64,000 bases of DNA, from positions 81,035 through 145,034 of the forward strand of contig JAKLIY010000003.1 of assembly GCA_022709365.1 (NCBI GenBank), written 5' to 3'. Below the pieces are notes generated by a model. That model was not told where the DNA came from and searched no databases. It worked only from the letters and a program-made list of their open reading frames with translations. Shown piece after piece: positions 24,999 through 35,108 of the stretch (positions are counted from its first letter, which is position 1; every line of letters starts with the position of its first letter). This DNA is from Pseudomonadota bacterium (GTDB taxonomy: Bacteria; Pseudomonadota; Gammaproteobacteria; Competibacterales; Competibacteraceae). Made by a program: the position numbers and the translations under genes.

Positions 24999-25934
24999 TC
25001 AGAGGAATAGCGAACTGACCGACTCTTCCAGATGAATGCGGCGCATGGATTCAGCGAGCAGACCTGCGACGCTGATCTGGCGGATATTTGGACAGGCTGC
25101 TGAATCGGGACGCAGAGGAATGGTGTCGGTGACGACCAGCTCATCCAGCGCCGACTTGCGGATATTCTCCGCCGCCGCGCCGGACAGCACCGCGTGGGTG
25201 CAATAGGCCCGCACTGATGCGGCGCCCCGCTCTTTCAGTGCCTTAGCCGCCAGGCACAGGGTGCCGGCGGTGTCCACCATATCGTCCACCACAATGCAGT
25301 GCTGATCCTCGACATCGCCAATCACATGCATGACCTGGGCTTGATTCGGCGCAGGACGGCGCTTGTCGATGATCGCCAGTTCGGAATCATCCAACCGCTT
25401 GGCCAGCGCCCGAGCGCGCACCACGCCGCCGACATCCGGCGACACGACCATCAAATCGCCAAGATTCCGGGCGCGGATGTCATTCAGCACCATCGGCGTG
25501 GCGTAGACGTTATCCACCGGCAGGTCGAAGAAGCCCTGAATCTGATCCGCGTGCAAATCCACGGTCAGCACCCGGTCCACACCGACGCTGGTGATCATAT
25601 TGGCGACCACTTTGGCGGAAATCGGCACCCGCGCTGAACGGGGGCGGCGATCTTGCCGGGAGTAACCGAAATAGGGAATGACCGCCGTGACCCGCACCGC
25701 TGAGGAACGGCGCAAGGCATCGGCCATCACCAGCAACTCCATGATGTTGTCGTTGGTCGGCGCGCAGGTCGGCTGTACGATGAACACATCCTTGCCGCGC
25801 ACATTCTCCATTAACTCGACCATCACCTCGCCATCGCTGAACCGGCTGACGACTGCCTGGCCGAGCGGCATCTGGAGATGGCTGACAATATCGCGGGCCA
25901 GTTGGGGATGGGCGTTGCCCGCAAACACCATCAT
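24999..25934 (-). CDS. prs: Ribose-phosphate pyrophosphokinase
   Basis: Prs makes PRPP from ribose-5-phosphate and ATP, the precursor for nucleotides, His, Trp and NAD. The 311-residue enzyme begins [13 protein letters not shown] and contains [21 protein letters not shown], the flexible-loop region [21 protein letters not shown], the divalent-cation-binding signature [19 protein letters not shown] and the PRPP-binding loop [12 protein letters not shown]. Its ATG is 53 bp from the tRNA-Gln gene on the same strand. Confidence 0.96.
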   Translation of the reverse strand: MMVFAGNAHPQLARDIVSHLQMPLGQAVVSRFSDGEVMVELMENVRGKDVFIVQPTCAPTNDNIMELLVMADALRRSSAVRVTAVIPYFGYSRQDRRPRSARVPISAKVVANMITSVGVDRVLTVDLHADQIQGFFDLPVDNVYATPMVLNDIRARNLGDLMVVSPDVGGVVRARALAKRLDDSELAIIDKRRPAPNQAQVMHVIGDVEDQHCIVVDDMVDTAGTLCLAAKALKERGAASVRAYCTHAVLSGAAAENIRKSALDELVVTDTIPLRPDSAACPNIRQISVAGLLAESMRRIHLEESVSSLFL

Positions 25935-25986
25935 GCGACCTTCATACACAACCCATTCCCCCACTGTCGGTCTGCGATGATAAAGA

Positions 25987-26061
25987 TGGCTGGGCCGCCA
26001 GGATTCGAACCTGGGAATGCCGGAGTCAAAGTCCGGTGCCTTACCACTTGGCTACGGCCCA
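25987..26061 (-). tRNA. tRNA-Gln (anticodon UUG)
   Basis: Read on the minus strand the 75-nt gene has acceptor arms TGGGCCG and CGGCCCA, an encoded CCA end, the T loop GTTCGAATC and an anticodon loop CTTTGAC inside the CGGA/TCCG stem, giving anticodon TTG. It lies between ispE and prs, the position known from Pseudomonas. Confidence 0.97.
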
Positions 26062-26077
26062 ATAAATCGGAAACACT

Positions 26078-27001
26078 TCAGGCGGATACCTGTTGCTCTC
26101 GCGCCAGGCGTTCATGCAGCGGTGAACGGTTGCAACCCCGCGCCACAAATCCCGTCCAGTCTGGCGGCAACCGCGCTAGCACTTGCCGGGCGCTATCCAC
26201 ATCCGGGAAGGCGGCGAACACACAAGCGCCAGTGCCAGTGAGTCGCGCTACGCTTTGCTGCGCCAGCCAAGCAGCGGCAGCGGCGACTTCCGGGTAGCGG
26301 CGATAGACCACCGCTTCGCAATCATTACCGCCAGCGCCGTTCACGAAGTCGACTATTGTGCTGAGTGGGGAGTTTCTTGTCAATTCCGGGTCGTTAAACA
26401 CGGCCCCGGTAGCGACCTGGCAAGCCGGTTTAAGCACCACAAACCAGGGTTCGTCCAGCATCACCGGCGTCAATCGTTCGCCCACGCCTTCCGCCCAGGC
26501 AGCTTGCCCGTGGACAAAGACGGGGACATCCGCGCCGAGTTGTAAACCCAATGCCGCCAGTTCCACCAGACTCAACCCGGTTCGCCAATAGTGATTCAGC
26601 GCTACCAGTACAGTCGCCGCATCGGAACTGCCGCCGCCCAGCCCGCCGCCTATCGGGAGATTTTTGATGATGTGGATGGTCGTGCCCTGACCGGTTCCCG
26701 TGATCTGCTGCAAGCGGCGGGCGGCGCGCACCGTCAAATCGTCCTCCAGGGACACGCCGGAGACTTCGCCGATGCGCTCAATGACGCCATCCTCGCGCGG
26801 TGTGAACCACAACCAGTCGTGGTAATCGAGGAACTGAAACACCGTCTGCAACAGGTGGTAGCCGTCCGGTCGGCGTCCGACGATGCGCAACATGAGGTTC
26901 AGTTTGGCCGGGGCCGGCCAGGCGGCGGATAACTCGATATACCCCTCGCCCGCTTGCGGGAGAGGGGTTGGGGGTGAGGGCGGCGTGGTTACAACTTCCA
27001 T
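26078..27001 (-). CDS. ispE: 4-diphosphocytidyl-2-C-methyl-D-erythritol kinase
   Basis: IspE phosphorylates CDP-methylerythritol in the MEP isoprenoid pathway. The GHMP-kinase body is canonical: WPAPAKLNLMLRIVGRRPDGYH, the phosphate loop NLPIGGGLGGGSSDAA, LGADVPVFVHGQAAWAEGVGE and a LTGTGACVFAAF C-terminal motif. Normally the protein starts just before the PAPAKLNL motif. Here the ATG at 27001 adds about 25 residues, of which PPSPPTPLPQAGEG is encoded by a palindromic repeat. The start overlaps lolB by 13 bp, so coupling is preserved despite the insertion. A start inside the repeat remains possible. Confidence 0.95.
   Translation of the reverse strand: MEVVTTPPSPPTPLPQAGEGYIELSAAWPAPAKLNLMLRIVGRRPDGYHLLQTVFQFLDYHDWLWFTPREDGVIERIGEVSGVSLEDDLTVRAARRLQQITGTGQGTTIHIIKNLPIGGGLGGGSSDAATVLVALNHYWRTGLSLVELAALGLQLGADVPVFVHGQAAWAEGVGERLTPVMLDEPWFVVLKPACQVATGAVFNDPELTRNSPLSTIVDFVNGAGGNDCEAVVYRRYPEVAAAAAWLAQQSVARLTGTGACVFAAFPDVDSARQVLARLPPDWTGFVARGCNRSPLHERLAREQQVSA
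26939..26982. repeat. GC-rich palindromic repeat at the 5' end of ispE
   Basis: ACCCCTCGCCCGCTTGCGGGAGAGGGGT forms a strong hairpin, with TGGGGGTGAGGG following. It is translated on the minus strand as the ispE N-terminal extension SPPTPLPQAGEG. Confidence 0.8.
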
Positions 27002-27600
27002 TGTTCGATGACCAGTTTGACGCTCAAATCCGGACGCCGGGCAACGATGCGTTCCGGCAGATCGAGGTTGAGAATGGAGGTCGGCGCGTAAGCGGGATAT
27101 TCGATGATCCAGCCGTTCTGCTCCAGGCGGGTCAGGCGACCGCTGGCGTCGGTTTGCAGCACGGGCGTTGAACCGGGTTCGGGCAGACCGCGCACCCAGT
27201 AGCGCAACCCGTTCACTGGCAGGCGCACGCCGAGTGTCTGCTCTAATAAGTCGTCGGCATCTGGCGCGGTCCAATTCTGGCCGTCTTGGGTCTGAATCCG
27301 TACTTCCTGACCGTTACTTTCGACGATGACCCGGCCCTGACCGAGCGGGCCGATTAAATCAATGCGATAGCCGGAATCCTGTTGCGCCCACTGAAAGCTG
27401 GCGTGCCAACCCTCCTGGCCGCTGACCACGCCAATTCGACCGTCCGCCTGCCAGGTAGTCAGTTGCTTGAGCACGGTTTGTCGGGCAGTCCAGGCGCTGG
27501 CGGCTTCCGGGGAGAGAGTGGGCGGTGTGGCGCAACCGGAGAGCAGGGTTAAGGCGAGGACCAGTCCGGCCCAGTGGGATTTTGGATTTTTTTGACGCAT
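26989..27600 (-). CDS. lolB: Outer-membrane lipoprotein insertion protein LolB
   Basis: LolB accepts lipoproteins from LolA and inserts them in the outer membrane. The 203-residue precursor has a lipoprotein signal with lipobox LLSGC (Cys near residue 23), followed by WQADGRIGVVSGQEGWHASFQW, IDLIGPLGQGRVIVE, LPVNGLRYWVRGLP and a C-terminal RRPDLSVKLVIEQWKL, all in family positions. It overlaps the ispE start and lies 94 bp after the TPR lipoprotein gene. Confidence 0.94.
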   Translation of the reverse strand: MRQKNPKSHWAGLVLALTLLSGCATPPTLSPEAASAWTARQTVLKQLTTWQADGRIGVVSGQEGWHASFQWAQQDSGYRIDLIGPLGQGRVIVESNGQEVRIQTQDGQNWTAPDADDLLEQTLGVRLPVNGLRYWVRGLPEPGSTPVLQTDASGRLTRLEQNGWIIEYPAYAPTSILNLDLPERIVARRPDLSVKLVIEQWKL

Positions 27601-27694
27601 TTCAAGTCAGTTCTGCGACGAAGCTGGCAATACGGCTTTGGATTCAGGCAATTTCCAGAAATAGAGTGACTCGGTCCCGCTTGGCGGCGTTCGC

Positions 27695-29404
27695 TTACCA
27701 CCCAAACCGTTCCCGCAATTTGCGTAAATGCATACTGTCCGGTTCACGGGCCAACGCCTCCTTCCAGATTTTTTTAGCTTCCTCGCGCTGACCGTTGACC
27801 CACAGCACCTCGCTCAAATGTGCAGCGATTTCGGCGTCGGCACTGGCCCGGTAGGCGCGGCGCAGATAGTCCACCGCCTGGTCTCGATTGCCCATCCGGT
27901 ATTGCACCCAACCCATACTGTCCAGCACCGCCGCATCATCGGGCATCTGCGCCAGCGCCTGTTCGATATAACCCAGTGCTTCCTGATAGCGGTCGGTGCG
28001 GTCGGCCAGACTGTAACCGAGCGCGTTTAACGCCTGGCCATTCTTCGGATCAGCGGCCAGAATGGCGCGTAAATCCTGTTCCAGAACATCCAGCCGATTG
28101 ATTTTTTCCGCGGCCAGCGCTCGGGCGTACCGCAGTTCCTTGTCGTCAGGATGCACAACCAGCGCCCGTTCCAGGCTGTCAAAGGCCTCCTGATAGCGTT
28201 CCGCTTCCCGCAGCGCCTCGGCCTCGGCCAGATACAGAGTGATGCCGTTCTGGGGATGATTGCGGCGCAGCGTGTCGAAATGTTGACTCACAGCAGGGAT
28301 ATCGCCGGCTTTGGCCAAAACTGCGCCCATCCGTATTTGCGCCGGCAGATAGCGCTCTTCATCCTTCACCCGCTCATACCACGCGCGGGCTTTCGGGTAA
28401 TCGGCGCGCTGTTCCTCAACCCGGCCCAGCTCGAAATAGGCGTCGGTCAGTCGGGTTTTACGCTTGATCAAATCCAGAAAATAGGTTTCGGCCAGGTCAA
28501 ATTGCCGGGTTTCTGCCGCCAGCAGCCCGAGCGCGTAGAGTGAGTCGGTATCCTTGGGATTCTGACTGAGCAGGGTGGCAAACTCGCGGCGGGCCTTGTC
28601 CAGTTGGTTGGCGTCGATCAGCAGGCGGGCATAACTCATGCGCAAATTGCGGTCGCGGGGAATGGCGGCGACCGCCTTGGCCAACCCGGCCAGCGCCGTT
28701 TCCTTGTCGCCGCCATCCAGCAACAGGCGGGTGCGCAGTAAATGAGCGGGAACCAGTTTCGGATCGCGGGCCAGCGCCAGATCCAGACTGGCCAGCGCCT
28801 GCCCGCGATCCTCGGCGGCGGCCGCCAGCATCGCATAGTAATACTGAGCAAAGGCCGAACGCGGATTGCGGTCGCGGAACTGGCCCATCACCCGTAGCGC
28901 CAGCGCCTTGTCGTCCGCCTGGCCGAGCAGCGCAGCGACCGTCGCGTAGCCCTGTTGCTGGTCTTTCTTGCTGGCGGCGCGCCGAACGGTTTCCAGATAA
29001 CCTGCGGCTTCCTCCAGTCGGCCATTGCGCAGCAGCGCCAGCGCCAGCGTCTGTTCGGCCTGCTCATTATTGGGGGCCAGTGCATGCCAGCGCTGCGCCA
29101 TTTCCAGCGCGGCGGTGTTTTCCTTCATCAGCAACGCCAATACCGCGGCGCGCTCGGCCACCCGGGGATCGTCACTGACCTTGGCGACCTGTCGGTAGTG
29201 ACCGAGCGCCACATCCAGTTGATCGCGCTTGCCCGCCAGTTCCGCCGCCAGTAACTGATACATCAAATCCGCACGAGGGCTGGGTTGCAGCGTCGGGCGA
29301 ATGGTGAATTCCGGCTCAGTCGGCGCTTGCGCGTCCACCACGGTAGCGCAGCCGCCCGATAGCAGGAGCAGACCGCTAAAAAAAGCTTTTAAAAGTTTGT
29401 TCAT
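27695..29404 (-). CDS. TPR-repeat lipoprotein (LbcA-like)
   Basis: The 569-residue precursor has a lipobox (LLLLSGGCAT) and then roughly a dozen TPR units, for example DDKELRYARALAAEKINR and GYIEQALAQMPDDAAVLDSM, to the C-terminus. Position between lolB and hemA matches PA4667 of Pseudomonas aeruginosa (LbcA), an outer-membrane scaffold for the periplasmic protease CtpA that controls cell-wall hydrolases. Sequence recognition is limited to TPRs; the LbcA assignment rests on gene order and architecture. Confidence 0.85.
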   Translation of the reverse strand: MNKLLKAFFSGLLLLSGGCATVVDAQAPTEPEFTIRPTLQPSPRADLMYQLLAAELAGKRDQLDVALGHYRQVAKVSDDPRVAERAAVLALLMKENTAALEMAQRWHALAPNNEQAEQTLALALLRNGRLEEAAGYLETVRRAASKKDQQQGYATVAALLGQADDKALALRVMGQFRDRNPRSAFAQYYYAMLAAAAEDRGQALASLDLALARDPKLVPAHLLRTRLLLDGGDKETALAGLAKAVAAIPRDRNLRMSYARLLIDANQLDKARREFATLLSQNPKDTDSLYALGLLAAETRQFDLAETYFLDLIKRKTRLTDAYFELGRVEEQRADYPKARAWYERVKDEERYLPAQIRMGAVLAKAGDIPAVSQHFDTLRRNHPQNGITLYLAEAEALREAERYQEAFDSLERALVVHPDDKELRYARALAAEKINRLDVLEQDLRAILAADPKNGQALNALGYSLADRTDRYQEALGYIEQALAQMPDDAAVLDSMGWVQYRMGNRDQAVDYLRRAYRASADAEIAAHLSEVLWVNGQREEAKKIWKEALAREPDSMHLRKLRERFGW

Positions 29405-29456
29405 GACCAGCGTCGAAAACCGTCCTGATGAAGTAAGTGCAGGATCAACCGTTTAG

Positions 29457-29497
29457 ACCCCCAACCCGGCCTTTCCCCGTAAAATGGGGAGGGGGCG
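29457..29497. repeat. GC-rich palindromic repeat between the LbcA-like gene and hemA
   Basis: GACCCCCAACCCGGCCTTTCCCC GTAAAAT GGGGAGGGGGCG is a family member in the divergent intergenic region. It separates the two start sites and may influence both promoters. Confidence 0.7.
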
Positions 29498-29503
29498 AAT
29501 GCT

Positions 29504-29532
29504 AATGGTGCGGAATAACCGTGTAATATAAT
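29504..29532 (+). promoter_or_regulatory. Possible hemA promoter
   Basis: A perfect TATAAT lies at 29527-29532, 82 bp before the hemA start. The region 17 bp upstream (AATGGT) is a poor -35 box, so only the -10 element supports it. Confidence 0.3.
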
Positions 29533-29614
29533 CCAACAGAGGTATGACCTTGCCATACGCCGGTTTTATCCCGCACAATCCCACCGTTTTTGACCCTATC
29601 CTGACTGCAAGCTT

Positions 29615-30883
29615 ATGCCTTTGCTGGCTCTTGGCCTCAATCATCAGACTGCGCCCGTCGGCGTTCGTGAACGAGTGGCGTTTGCGCCCGACCGGCTGCA
29701 TCCCGCTCTGCGCGACCTGCTCGACCGGGGCGGCGCTTATGAAGCGGCGATCCTGTCCACCTGCAATCGTACTGAACTGTACTGTGGCCTGAAAGACGGC
29801 GACAGTCGGCAGGTAGTGGAATGGCTGGGAGATTATCATAGGCTACAGACCGTGGATTTGTGGCCCTATCTTTACCAACATGCTGAGGGACGGGCGGTTC
29901 GCCATATCCTGCGGGTGGCTTCCGGGCTGGATTCGCTGGTGCTGGGCGAGCCGCAGATTCTCGGTCAGGTCAAGGCCGCCTATCAGGCCGCCAACAGCGC
30001 CGGCGCGTTAGGGATGCGCCTGGAGCGACTGTTCCAGCACACCTTCGCCGTCGCCAAGCAGGTGCGCACTGATACCCGGATTGGCGTCAGTCCAGTGTCG
30101 GTAGCGTTCGCGGCAGTCAGCCTGGCCAAACAGATTTTCGCCGACTTGCCCCAGCGCACCGCGCTGCTGATTGGCGCCGGCGATACGATGGAACTGGTCG
30201 CCCGCCATCTGCATGAGAGCGGCATTCGCCGGCTGGTGGTCGCCAACCGCACGCTGGAACGGGCGCATGCGCTGGCGGCGTCCTTTGCCGGTTACGCCAT
30301 CGCTCTGGAGGAAATTCCCGCCCATTTGAGCGAAGCAGACATGGTCATTTCCGCCACCGCCAGCCCAGGTTTGATGCTCGATGCGTCCCTGATCCACCGC
30401 TGTTTAAAACAGCGTCGGCACCAACCGATGTTCATGGTCGATCTGGCGGTGCCGCGCGATATTGATCCGGTAGCCGCTGATCTGGACGATGTCTACCTGT
30501 ACACGGTCGATGATCTTAAAGACATTATCCAGGAAAATCTGCGCTCGCGGCAGGCCGCCGCCGCGCAGGCCGAGGAGATTATCGACAGTCAGGTGGAGCA
30601 TTTCATGGCCTGGCTGCGGATGCAGGACAGCGCTGTGAGCATCCGGGCGTTGCGCCAGCGGGCCGAAGCCCTGCGTGATGAAGTTCTGGCCCGCGCCCAG
30701 CGCCAATTGGCGCAAGGCAAGGATCCTGCCGAGATCCTGAATTGTCTGGCGAATACCCTGACTAACAAATTGATGCACCCCCCTTGCGCCGGCTTGCGCG
30801 AAGCCGCTGCCCAGGGCGATGTCGAAACCCTGACCCTCATCCAGAATTTATACCGTCTACGCGACGGAAAGCCCGGTCCATGA
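29615..30883 (+). CDS. hemA: Glutamyl-tRNA reductase
   Basis: HemA reduces Glu-tRNA(Glu) to glutamate-1-semialdehyde, the first step of C5 tetrapyrrole synthesis. The 422-residue enzyme has [17 protein letters not shown], the catalytic Cys in [30 protein letters not shown], the NADPH-binding region [16 protein letters not shown] and the [10 protein letters not shown] motif, then the C-terminal dimerisation helices. The ATG at 29615 gives the usual N-terminus [10 protein letters not shown]. Its TGA overlaps the prfA ATG (ATGA). Confidence 0.97.
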   Translation: MPLLALGLNHQTAPVGVRERVAFAPDRLHPALRDLLDRGGAYEAAILSTCNRTELYCGLKDGDSRQVVEWLGDYHRLQTVDLWPYLYQHAEGRAVRHILRVASGLDSLVLGEPQILGQVKAAYQAANSAGALGMRLERLFQHTFAVAKQVRTDTRIGVSPVSVAFAAVSLAKQIFADLPQRTALLIGAGDTMELVARHLHESGIRRLVVANRTLERAHALAASFAGYAIALEEIPAHLSEADMVISATASPGLMLDASLIHRCLKQRRHQPMFMVDLAVPRDIDPVAADLDDVYLYTVDDLKDIIQENLRSRQAAAAQAEEIIDSQVEHFMAWLRMQDSAVSIRALRQRAEALRDEVLARAQRQLAQGKDPAEILNCLANTLTNKLMHPPCAGLREAAAQGDVETLTLIQNLYRLRDGKPGP

Positions 30884-31962
30884 ATTCATCCATGCTCGCC
30901 AAGCTGGAACAGTTGGCGGCTCGTCACGAAGAAGTGAGCGCCCTGCTGGCTGAACCGCAGATCATCAACGACAACGACCGCTTCCGTGCCTTGTCGGTGG
31001 AATATGCGCAACTGGAGCCGGTCGCCAGCAGTTTTCACGCTTATCGGCGGGTACTGGACGATCTTGACAGCGCCCGCGACATGACTCGCGACAGCGACCC
31101 CGAGTTACGCGCCCTGGCGCAGGATGAGTTGCTGGAGGCCGAGGAGCGGCGCATCGCGCAGGAGCAGACGTTGCAATGGCTGCTGCTGCCGAGCGACCCG
31201 CATGACGCCGGCAACGTGTTTCTGGAAATCCGCGCCGGGACGGGAGGTGACGAGGCGGCGCTATTCGCCGGGGATTTATGGCGCATGTATGGCCGTTATG
31301 CCGAATTGCGCGGCTGGAAGCTGGAAATTCTCAGCGAGAGTTTCGGCGAACACGGCGGCTACAAGGAAGTCATCAGCCGCATCATCGGCCAGGGCGCTTA
31401 TTCACGATTAAAATTCGAGTCTGGCGCGCACCGGGTGCAACGGGTGCCGGTGACGGAAGCGCAGGGCCGGATTCACACTTCGGCGGCGACGGTGGCGGTG
31501 ATGCCGGAATTAGCGGAAGTCGAGCAAGTCGATATTAATCCCAATGAGTTGCGTGTTGACACCTTTCGCGCTTCCGGGGCGGGCGGCCAGCATGTCAACA
31601 AAACCGATTCCGCGATCCGCATTACCCACTTGCCCAGCGGTATTGTCGTGGAATGTCAAGATGAGCGTTCCCAGCACAAGAACCGCTCGCGAGCCATGTC
31701 GTTGTTGCAGGCAAAATTGTTGACGGCGGAGCGGGAGAAGCAGACCAGCGCCCAGGCCCAGACTCGGAAACTGCTGGTCGGCAGCGGCGACCGTTCGGAA
31801 CGCATCCGCACCTACAATTTCCCCCAGGGACGGGTGACCGACCATCGCATCAATCTGACGCTCTACAAGCTCGATGACGTGCTGCAAGGGAATCTCGATC
31901 CGGTGATTGATCCGCTGATTCAGGAATATCAGGCCGATTTGTTGGCGGCGTTGGCGGAATAG
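30880..31962 (+). CDS. prfA: Peptide chain release factor 1
   Basis: RF1 releases peptides at UAA and UAG. The 360-residue protein starts [19 protein letters not shown] and includes the GGQ loop ([20 protein letters not shown]) whose Gln is methylated by PrmC. The stop-codon recognition segment corresponds to the PxT motif of RF1, although the motif itself was not pinpointed. The C-terminal region [24 protein letters not shown] is canonical. It is co-translated with hemA and followed 5 bp later by prmC. Confidence 0.97.
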   Translation: MNSSMLAKLEQLAARHEEVSALLAEPQIINDNDRFRALSVEYAQLEPVASSFHAYRRVLDDLDSARDMTRDSDPELRALAQDELLEAEERRIAQEQTLQWLLLPSDPHDAGNVFLEIRAGTGGDEAALFAGDLWRMYGRYAELRGWKLEILSESFGEHGGYKEVISRIIGQGAYSRLKFESGAHRVQRVPVTEAQGRIHTSAATVAVMPELAEVEQVDINPNELRVDTFRASGAGGQHVNKTDSAIRITHLPSGIVVECQDERSQHKNRSRAMSLLQAKLLTAEREKQTSAQAQTRKLLVGSGDRSERIRTYNFPQGRVTDHRINLTLYKLDDVLQGNLDPVIDPLIQEYQADLLAALAE

Positions 31963-31966
31963 GTGG

Positions 31967-32815
31967 GTGAATGCCATCACGTTTCGCGAATGGTTAATCA
32001 TCGCTACCCAGCAACTGGCTGAAGTCAGCGAGTTGCCGCGCCTGGATGCTGAACTGTTGTTAGCGGCGGCGCTGGGTCAAACCCGCAGCACTCTTCACGC
32101 CTGGCCGGAGCGGATGCTGGAACCGGAACCTGCTGCCTGTTTCACCGCCTGGCTGGAGCGTCGCTGTAGTGGGGAACCGGTGGCCTATATTCTCGGTCAC
32201 CGGGAGTTCTGGTCACTGGAACTGCAAGTTACCCCGGATACGCTGATTCCCCGTCCGGAGACCGAGTTGCTGGTGGAACTGGCGCTGGAACGCTTGCCCG
32301 TGAATCGTCCGGTCAAGGTGGCCGATTTGGGAACCGGCAGTGGGGCGATTGCCCTGGCGCTGGCGGCGGAACGACCCCAGGCGCGCATTGTCGCCACCGA
32401 TCAAAGTTCCGCCGCACTGGCCGTCGCCTGGCGCAACGCCCAACGGCTGAATATCACCCACGTTGAATTCCGCCAGGGCGACTGGTGTACACCGTTGGCT
32501 GGCGAACGCTTCGAGCTGATCGTCACCAATCCGCCCTATGTCGCCGCGACCGATTGCCGCTGGCAGGAAGGCGAGTTGCGCTTTGAACCGGCAGCGGCAC
32601 TGATTTCCGGTGCAGAAGGGTTAGACGCCTTGCAGATAATTATTGCCACTGCGCCCGATTGCCTGCAATCCAGCGGCTGGCTGCTGCTGGAGCATGGCTA
32701 CGATCAAGGCGAGGCGGTACCGGCCTTGTTGCGGAAACGGGGATTTGTCCAAGTCAGCGATTATCAGGACGCTGCTGGATTGAGCCGGAGCAGTTGCGGA
32801 CGCTGGCCGGGTTGA
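31967..32815 (+). CDS. prmC: Release factor glutamine methyltransferase PrmC (HemK)
   Basis: PrmC methylates the GGQ glutamine of RF1 and RF2 using SAM. The 282-residue protein has a helical N-terminal domain, the linker PVAYILGHREFWSLELQVTP and IPRPETELLVE, the SAM-binding VADLGTGSGAIALALA and the substrate motif VTNPPYV. A GTG start gives MNAITFREW. The C-terminus (YQDAAGLSRSSCGRW) is canonical. It sits directly after its substrate gene prfA. Confidence 0.95.
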   Translation: MNAITFREWLIIATQQLAEVSELPRLDAELLLAAALGQTRSTLHAWPERMLEPEPAACFTAWLERRCSGEPVAYILGHREFWSLELQVTPDTLIPRPETELLVELALERLPVNRPVKVADLGTGSGAIALALAAERPQARIVATDQSSAALAVAWRNAQRLNITHVEFRQGDWCTPLAGERFELIVTNPPYVAATDCRWQEGELRFEPAAALISGAEGLDALQIIIATAPDCLQSSGWLLLEHGYDQGEAVPALLRKRGFVQVSDYQDAAGLSRSSCGRWPG

Positions 32816-32881
32816 AAGTGTACTGGTCAGCGTCTAAAACCAGGGTTTCACCAGACTCCATCGACAGAGAGACCGAAAACG

Positions 32882-33370
32882 ATGAATCATTCAGCACTTG
32901 GCAAGTGGGTGGGCAGCGCGTTGTGGCTCCTGGCGACGGCGGTTCATGCCCAGGAAATTGGCAGCGTGGATACGACCTTCCAGTGGGTGGGGCCGAATCA
33001 TAAGATCGTGATCGAAGCGTTCGATGATCCCAAGATCGACGGTGTGACTTGCTACGTCAGCCGTTCCAAAGCGGGCGGCGTCAAGGGCGGACTGGGATTG
33101 GCTCAAGACACATCCGATGCCTCGCTCGCTTGTCGGCAAACCGGGCCGATCAATATCAAGGAAAAGTTCAAGGATGGTGAAGAGGTGTTCACTGAGAGCC
33201 GTTCGTTGCTGTTTAAAAAGATGCGGGTGGTGCGCTTCCTGGACAAGCCGCGCAACACGCTGGTGTATCTGGTCTACAGCGACAAACTGATAGAAGGTTC
33301 GCCGAAAAACTCGCTTTCTGCGGTGGCGATGATGCCCTGGGGCAATCTACCACCCAAGATGACGCCCTGA
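32882..33370 (+). CDS. creA: CreA family periplasmic protein
   Basis: The 162-residue precursor has a Sec signal ([16 protein letters not shown]). The mature part has the CreA signature: [58 protein letters not shown], and a C-terminal [25 protein letters not shown]. The two Cys could form a disulfide. The role of CreA is not established. It is monocistronic, 66 bp after prmC. Confidence 0.92.
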   Translation: MNHSALGKWVGSALWLLATAVHAQEIGSVDTTFQWVGPNHKIVIEAFDDPKIDGVTCYVSRSKAGGVKGGLGLAQDTSDASLACRQTGPINIKEKFKDGEEVFTESRSLLFKKMRVVRFLDKPRNTLVYLVYSDKLIEGSPKNSLSAVAMMPWGNLPPKMTP

Positions 33371-33575
33371 TTGCTGGAACCGGATCACCGTCAGGCTTTG
33401 GCGATGGGCTGGCCGCCGCTGTTGAAAATATCACCTTCATGAACCGTGTTGAGCTGAAAGGGGCCTGGCATCGATGTTCTGAAATACGGGGCCGTTTGAG
33501 AAATGTCGGTCAGCGTTCCGGCCCGAGTCAAGGTATCATAAAAAAATATAACCCAATGATTTTATTTTAATAAAT

Positions 33576-35108
33576 ATGTCTTCTGACGCGAACTCAAGCA
33601 GCTACCGATCGACGGCAACGCGCACACCGCCGAAGACCTTTCTGAATGTTGATTTCTCCCAGAAAGATGAGGCTAAACGTCTGGGCGCGCGTTGGGATCC
33701 CAATCAGAAACAGTGGTACGTCCCGGCAGGTGGTGATCTCGCGCCCTTTGCCCGATGGCTGCCCGACGTGGCTTCAACCGTTCGAGAGACTTACGATCTC
33801 CTGGCTCTGTCCCCTGAGGGCATTTCGCTGCGCGAACTGATCCATCAGGTCCGCTTGGCTGTTCGACAAGCGTTGCCCGAATCCTGGTGGGTCCGTGCGG
33901 AGATAGCGAAGGTTGATAATAAATTCAACTCGACCGTATTTCTGGAGCTGGTTGAACGGGATCAGACCCGTGAAGTCGCCAGCATCAAAGCGGTCATTTG
34001 GAATGCGGAACTCATGCTGTCCCGGTTCAGCCGGCGGACCGGCCATGGATTAGCGGCTGATATGCAAGTGTTGGTGTTAGCGCGGGTCGAGATGCAGGAT
34101 CGTTTCGGCCTGCGCCTGGTCATTGATGAGATTGATCCCGCTTATACCGTGGGGGTGATGGCCAGCCGGTTGCAAGCGATCCGCCAAACCCTCCAACAGG
34201 AAAAAATCATCGACGGTAATCGTCAACGACCGTTGCCGGATGATTTCTTCAGAGTGGCGGTGATCAGTCCCGAGGGCGCCGCCGGCCTGGGCGATTTTCA
34301 GGCTGGAGCTGATCCGCTGGCGCGTTTCGCGATTTGCCAGTTCCACTATCTTACCGCGATCTTTCAGGGACCCAAGGCCAAGAACAGCCTGTTAAGCGCG
34401 ATTCATGCGGCGCTCGCCTTACCGGCGCTGGATGCGCTGGCGATCATCCGGGGAGGTGGGGCGATGGCCGACTTACACTGGCTCAATGAATTGGAACTGG
34501 CGCGGGCGATCTGCCGCAGTCCAATCCCGGTGATCACCGGCATTGGTCATCAAAAAGATCAAACCATTTTGGATGAGGTGGCGTGCTGCGTTGCAGGAAC
34601 CCCATCGAAAGTGATTGCGTTGATCAGCGAGACGATTCGTCATCGGGCCGCCCGGACCCGCGATGACTTCAACGCGATTCAGGCGGTGGTCGAACGCCGA
34701 CTGACCCAGGCGGATCACCAGGTTGAGGTTTACGCTCAAACCCTGCGGATCGCCGCACGCCGGACGCTGATCGAAGCAGAAAAAATGGTGGAAGCCCGGC
34801 GATCGTCGGTGAGTGACCGGGCGATTTTCAAAGTGGATGTTGCCGAACAACGCATGACCGTCTTCCATGAGAATGTGCAGGCGAGCGCCTGGCACTGGAC
34901 TCGACGGGTTGCTGAAGAAATCCATCGGCTATTACGGGAAATTCTCGGTCAGGGCCTGGAAAAAACCTTGCAGCGCGGTTTTGTCCTGGTGCGGGATAAC
35001 GATCTTCGTCCAGTGACTTCACGGGCGCTGGCGGCGCAGCAGACGCGGCTGATTCTCGAATTCCATGACGGACGACTGCCCGTCAACCGAGGGATTAACG
35101 ATGGATGA
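33576..35108 (+). CDS. xseA: Exodeoxyribonuclease VII large subunit with N-terminal DUF5710 domain
   Basis: Residues about 20-65 (TFLNVDFSQKDEAKRLGARW, then KQWYVPAGGDLAPFARWL) form a DUF5710-like domain, absent from standard XseA and typical of plasmid primase or topoisomerase-like proteins. The rest is XseA: the OB fold (SWWVRAEIAKVDNKFNSTVF), the catalytic region (VAVISPEGAAGLGDF, LDALAIIRGGGAMADLHWLNE, PVITGIGHQKDQTILDEVA) and the C-terminal coiled coil. Exo VII degrades single-stranded DNA in both directions. At 510 aa it exceeds the usual 400-450. It overlaps xseB by 8 bp, so the subunits remain paired. The leader at 33371-33575 shows no gene. Confidence 0.9.
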   Translation: MSSDANSSSYRSTATRTPPKTFLNVDFSQKDEAKRLGARWDPNQKQWYVPAGGDLAPFARWLPDVASTVRETYDLLALSPEGISLRELIHQVRLAVRQALPESWWVRAEIAKVDNKFNSTVFLELVERDQTREVASIKAVIWNAELMLSRFSRRTGHGLAADMQVLVLARVEMQDRFGLRLVIDEIDPAYTVGVMASRLQAIRQTLQQEKIIDGNRQRPLPDDFFRVAVISPEGAAGLGDFQAGADPLARFAICQFHYLTAIFQGPKAKNSLLSAIHAALALPALDALAIIRGGGAMADLHWLNELELARAICRSPIPVITGIGHQKDQTILDEVACCVAGTPSKVIALISETIRHRAARTRDDFNAIQAVVERRLTQADHQVEVYAQTLRIAARRTLIEAEKMVEARRSSVSDRAIFKVDVAEQRMTVFHENVQASAWHWTRRVAEEIHRLLREILGQGLEKTLQRGFVLVRDNDLRPVTSRALAAQQTRLILEFHDGRLPVNRGINDG

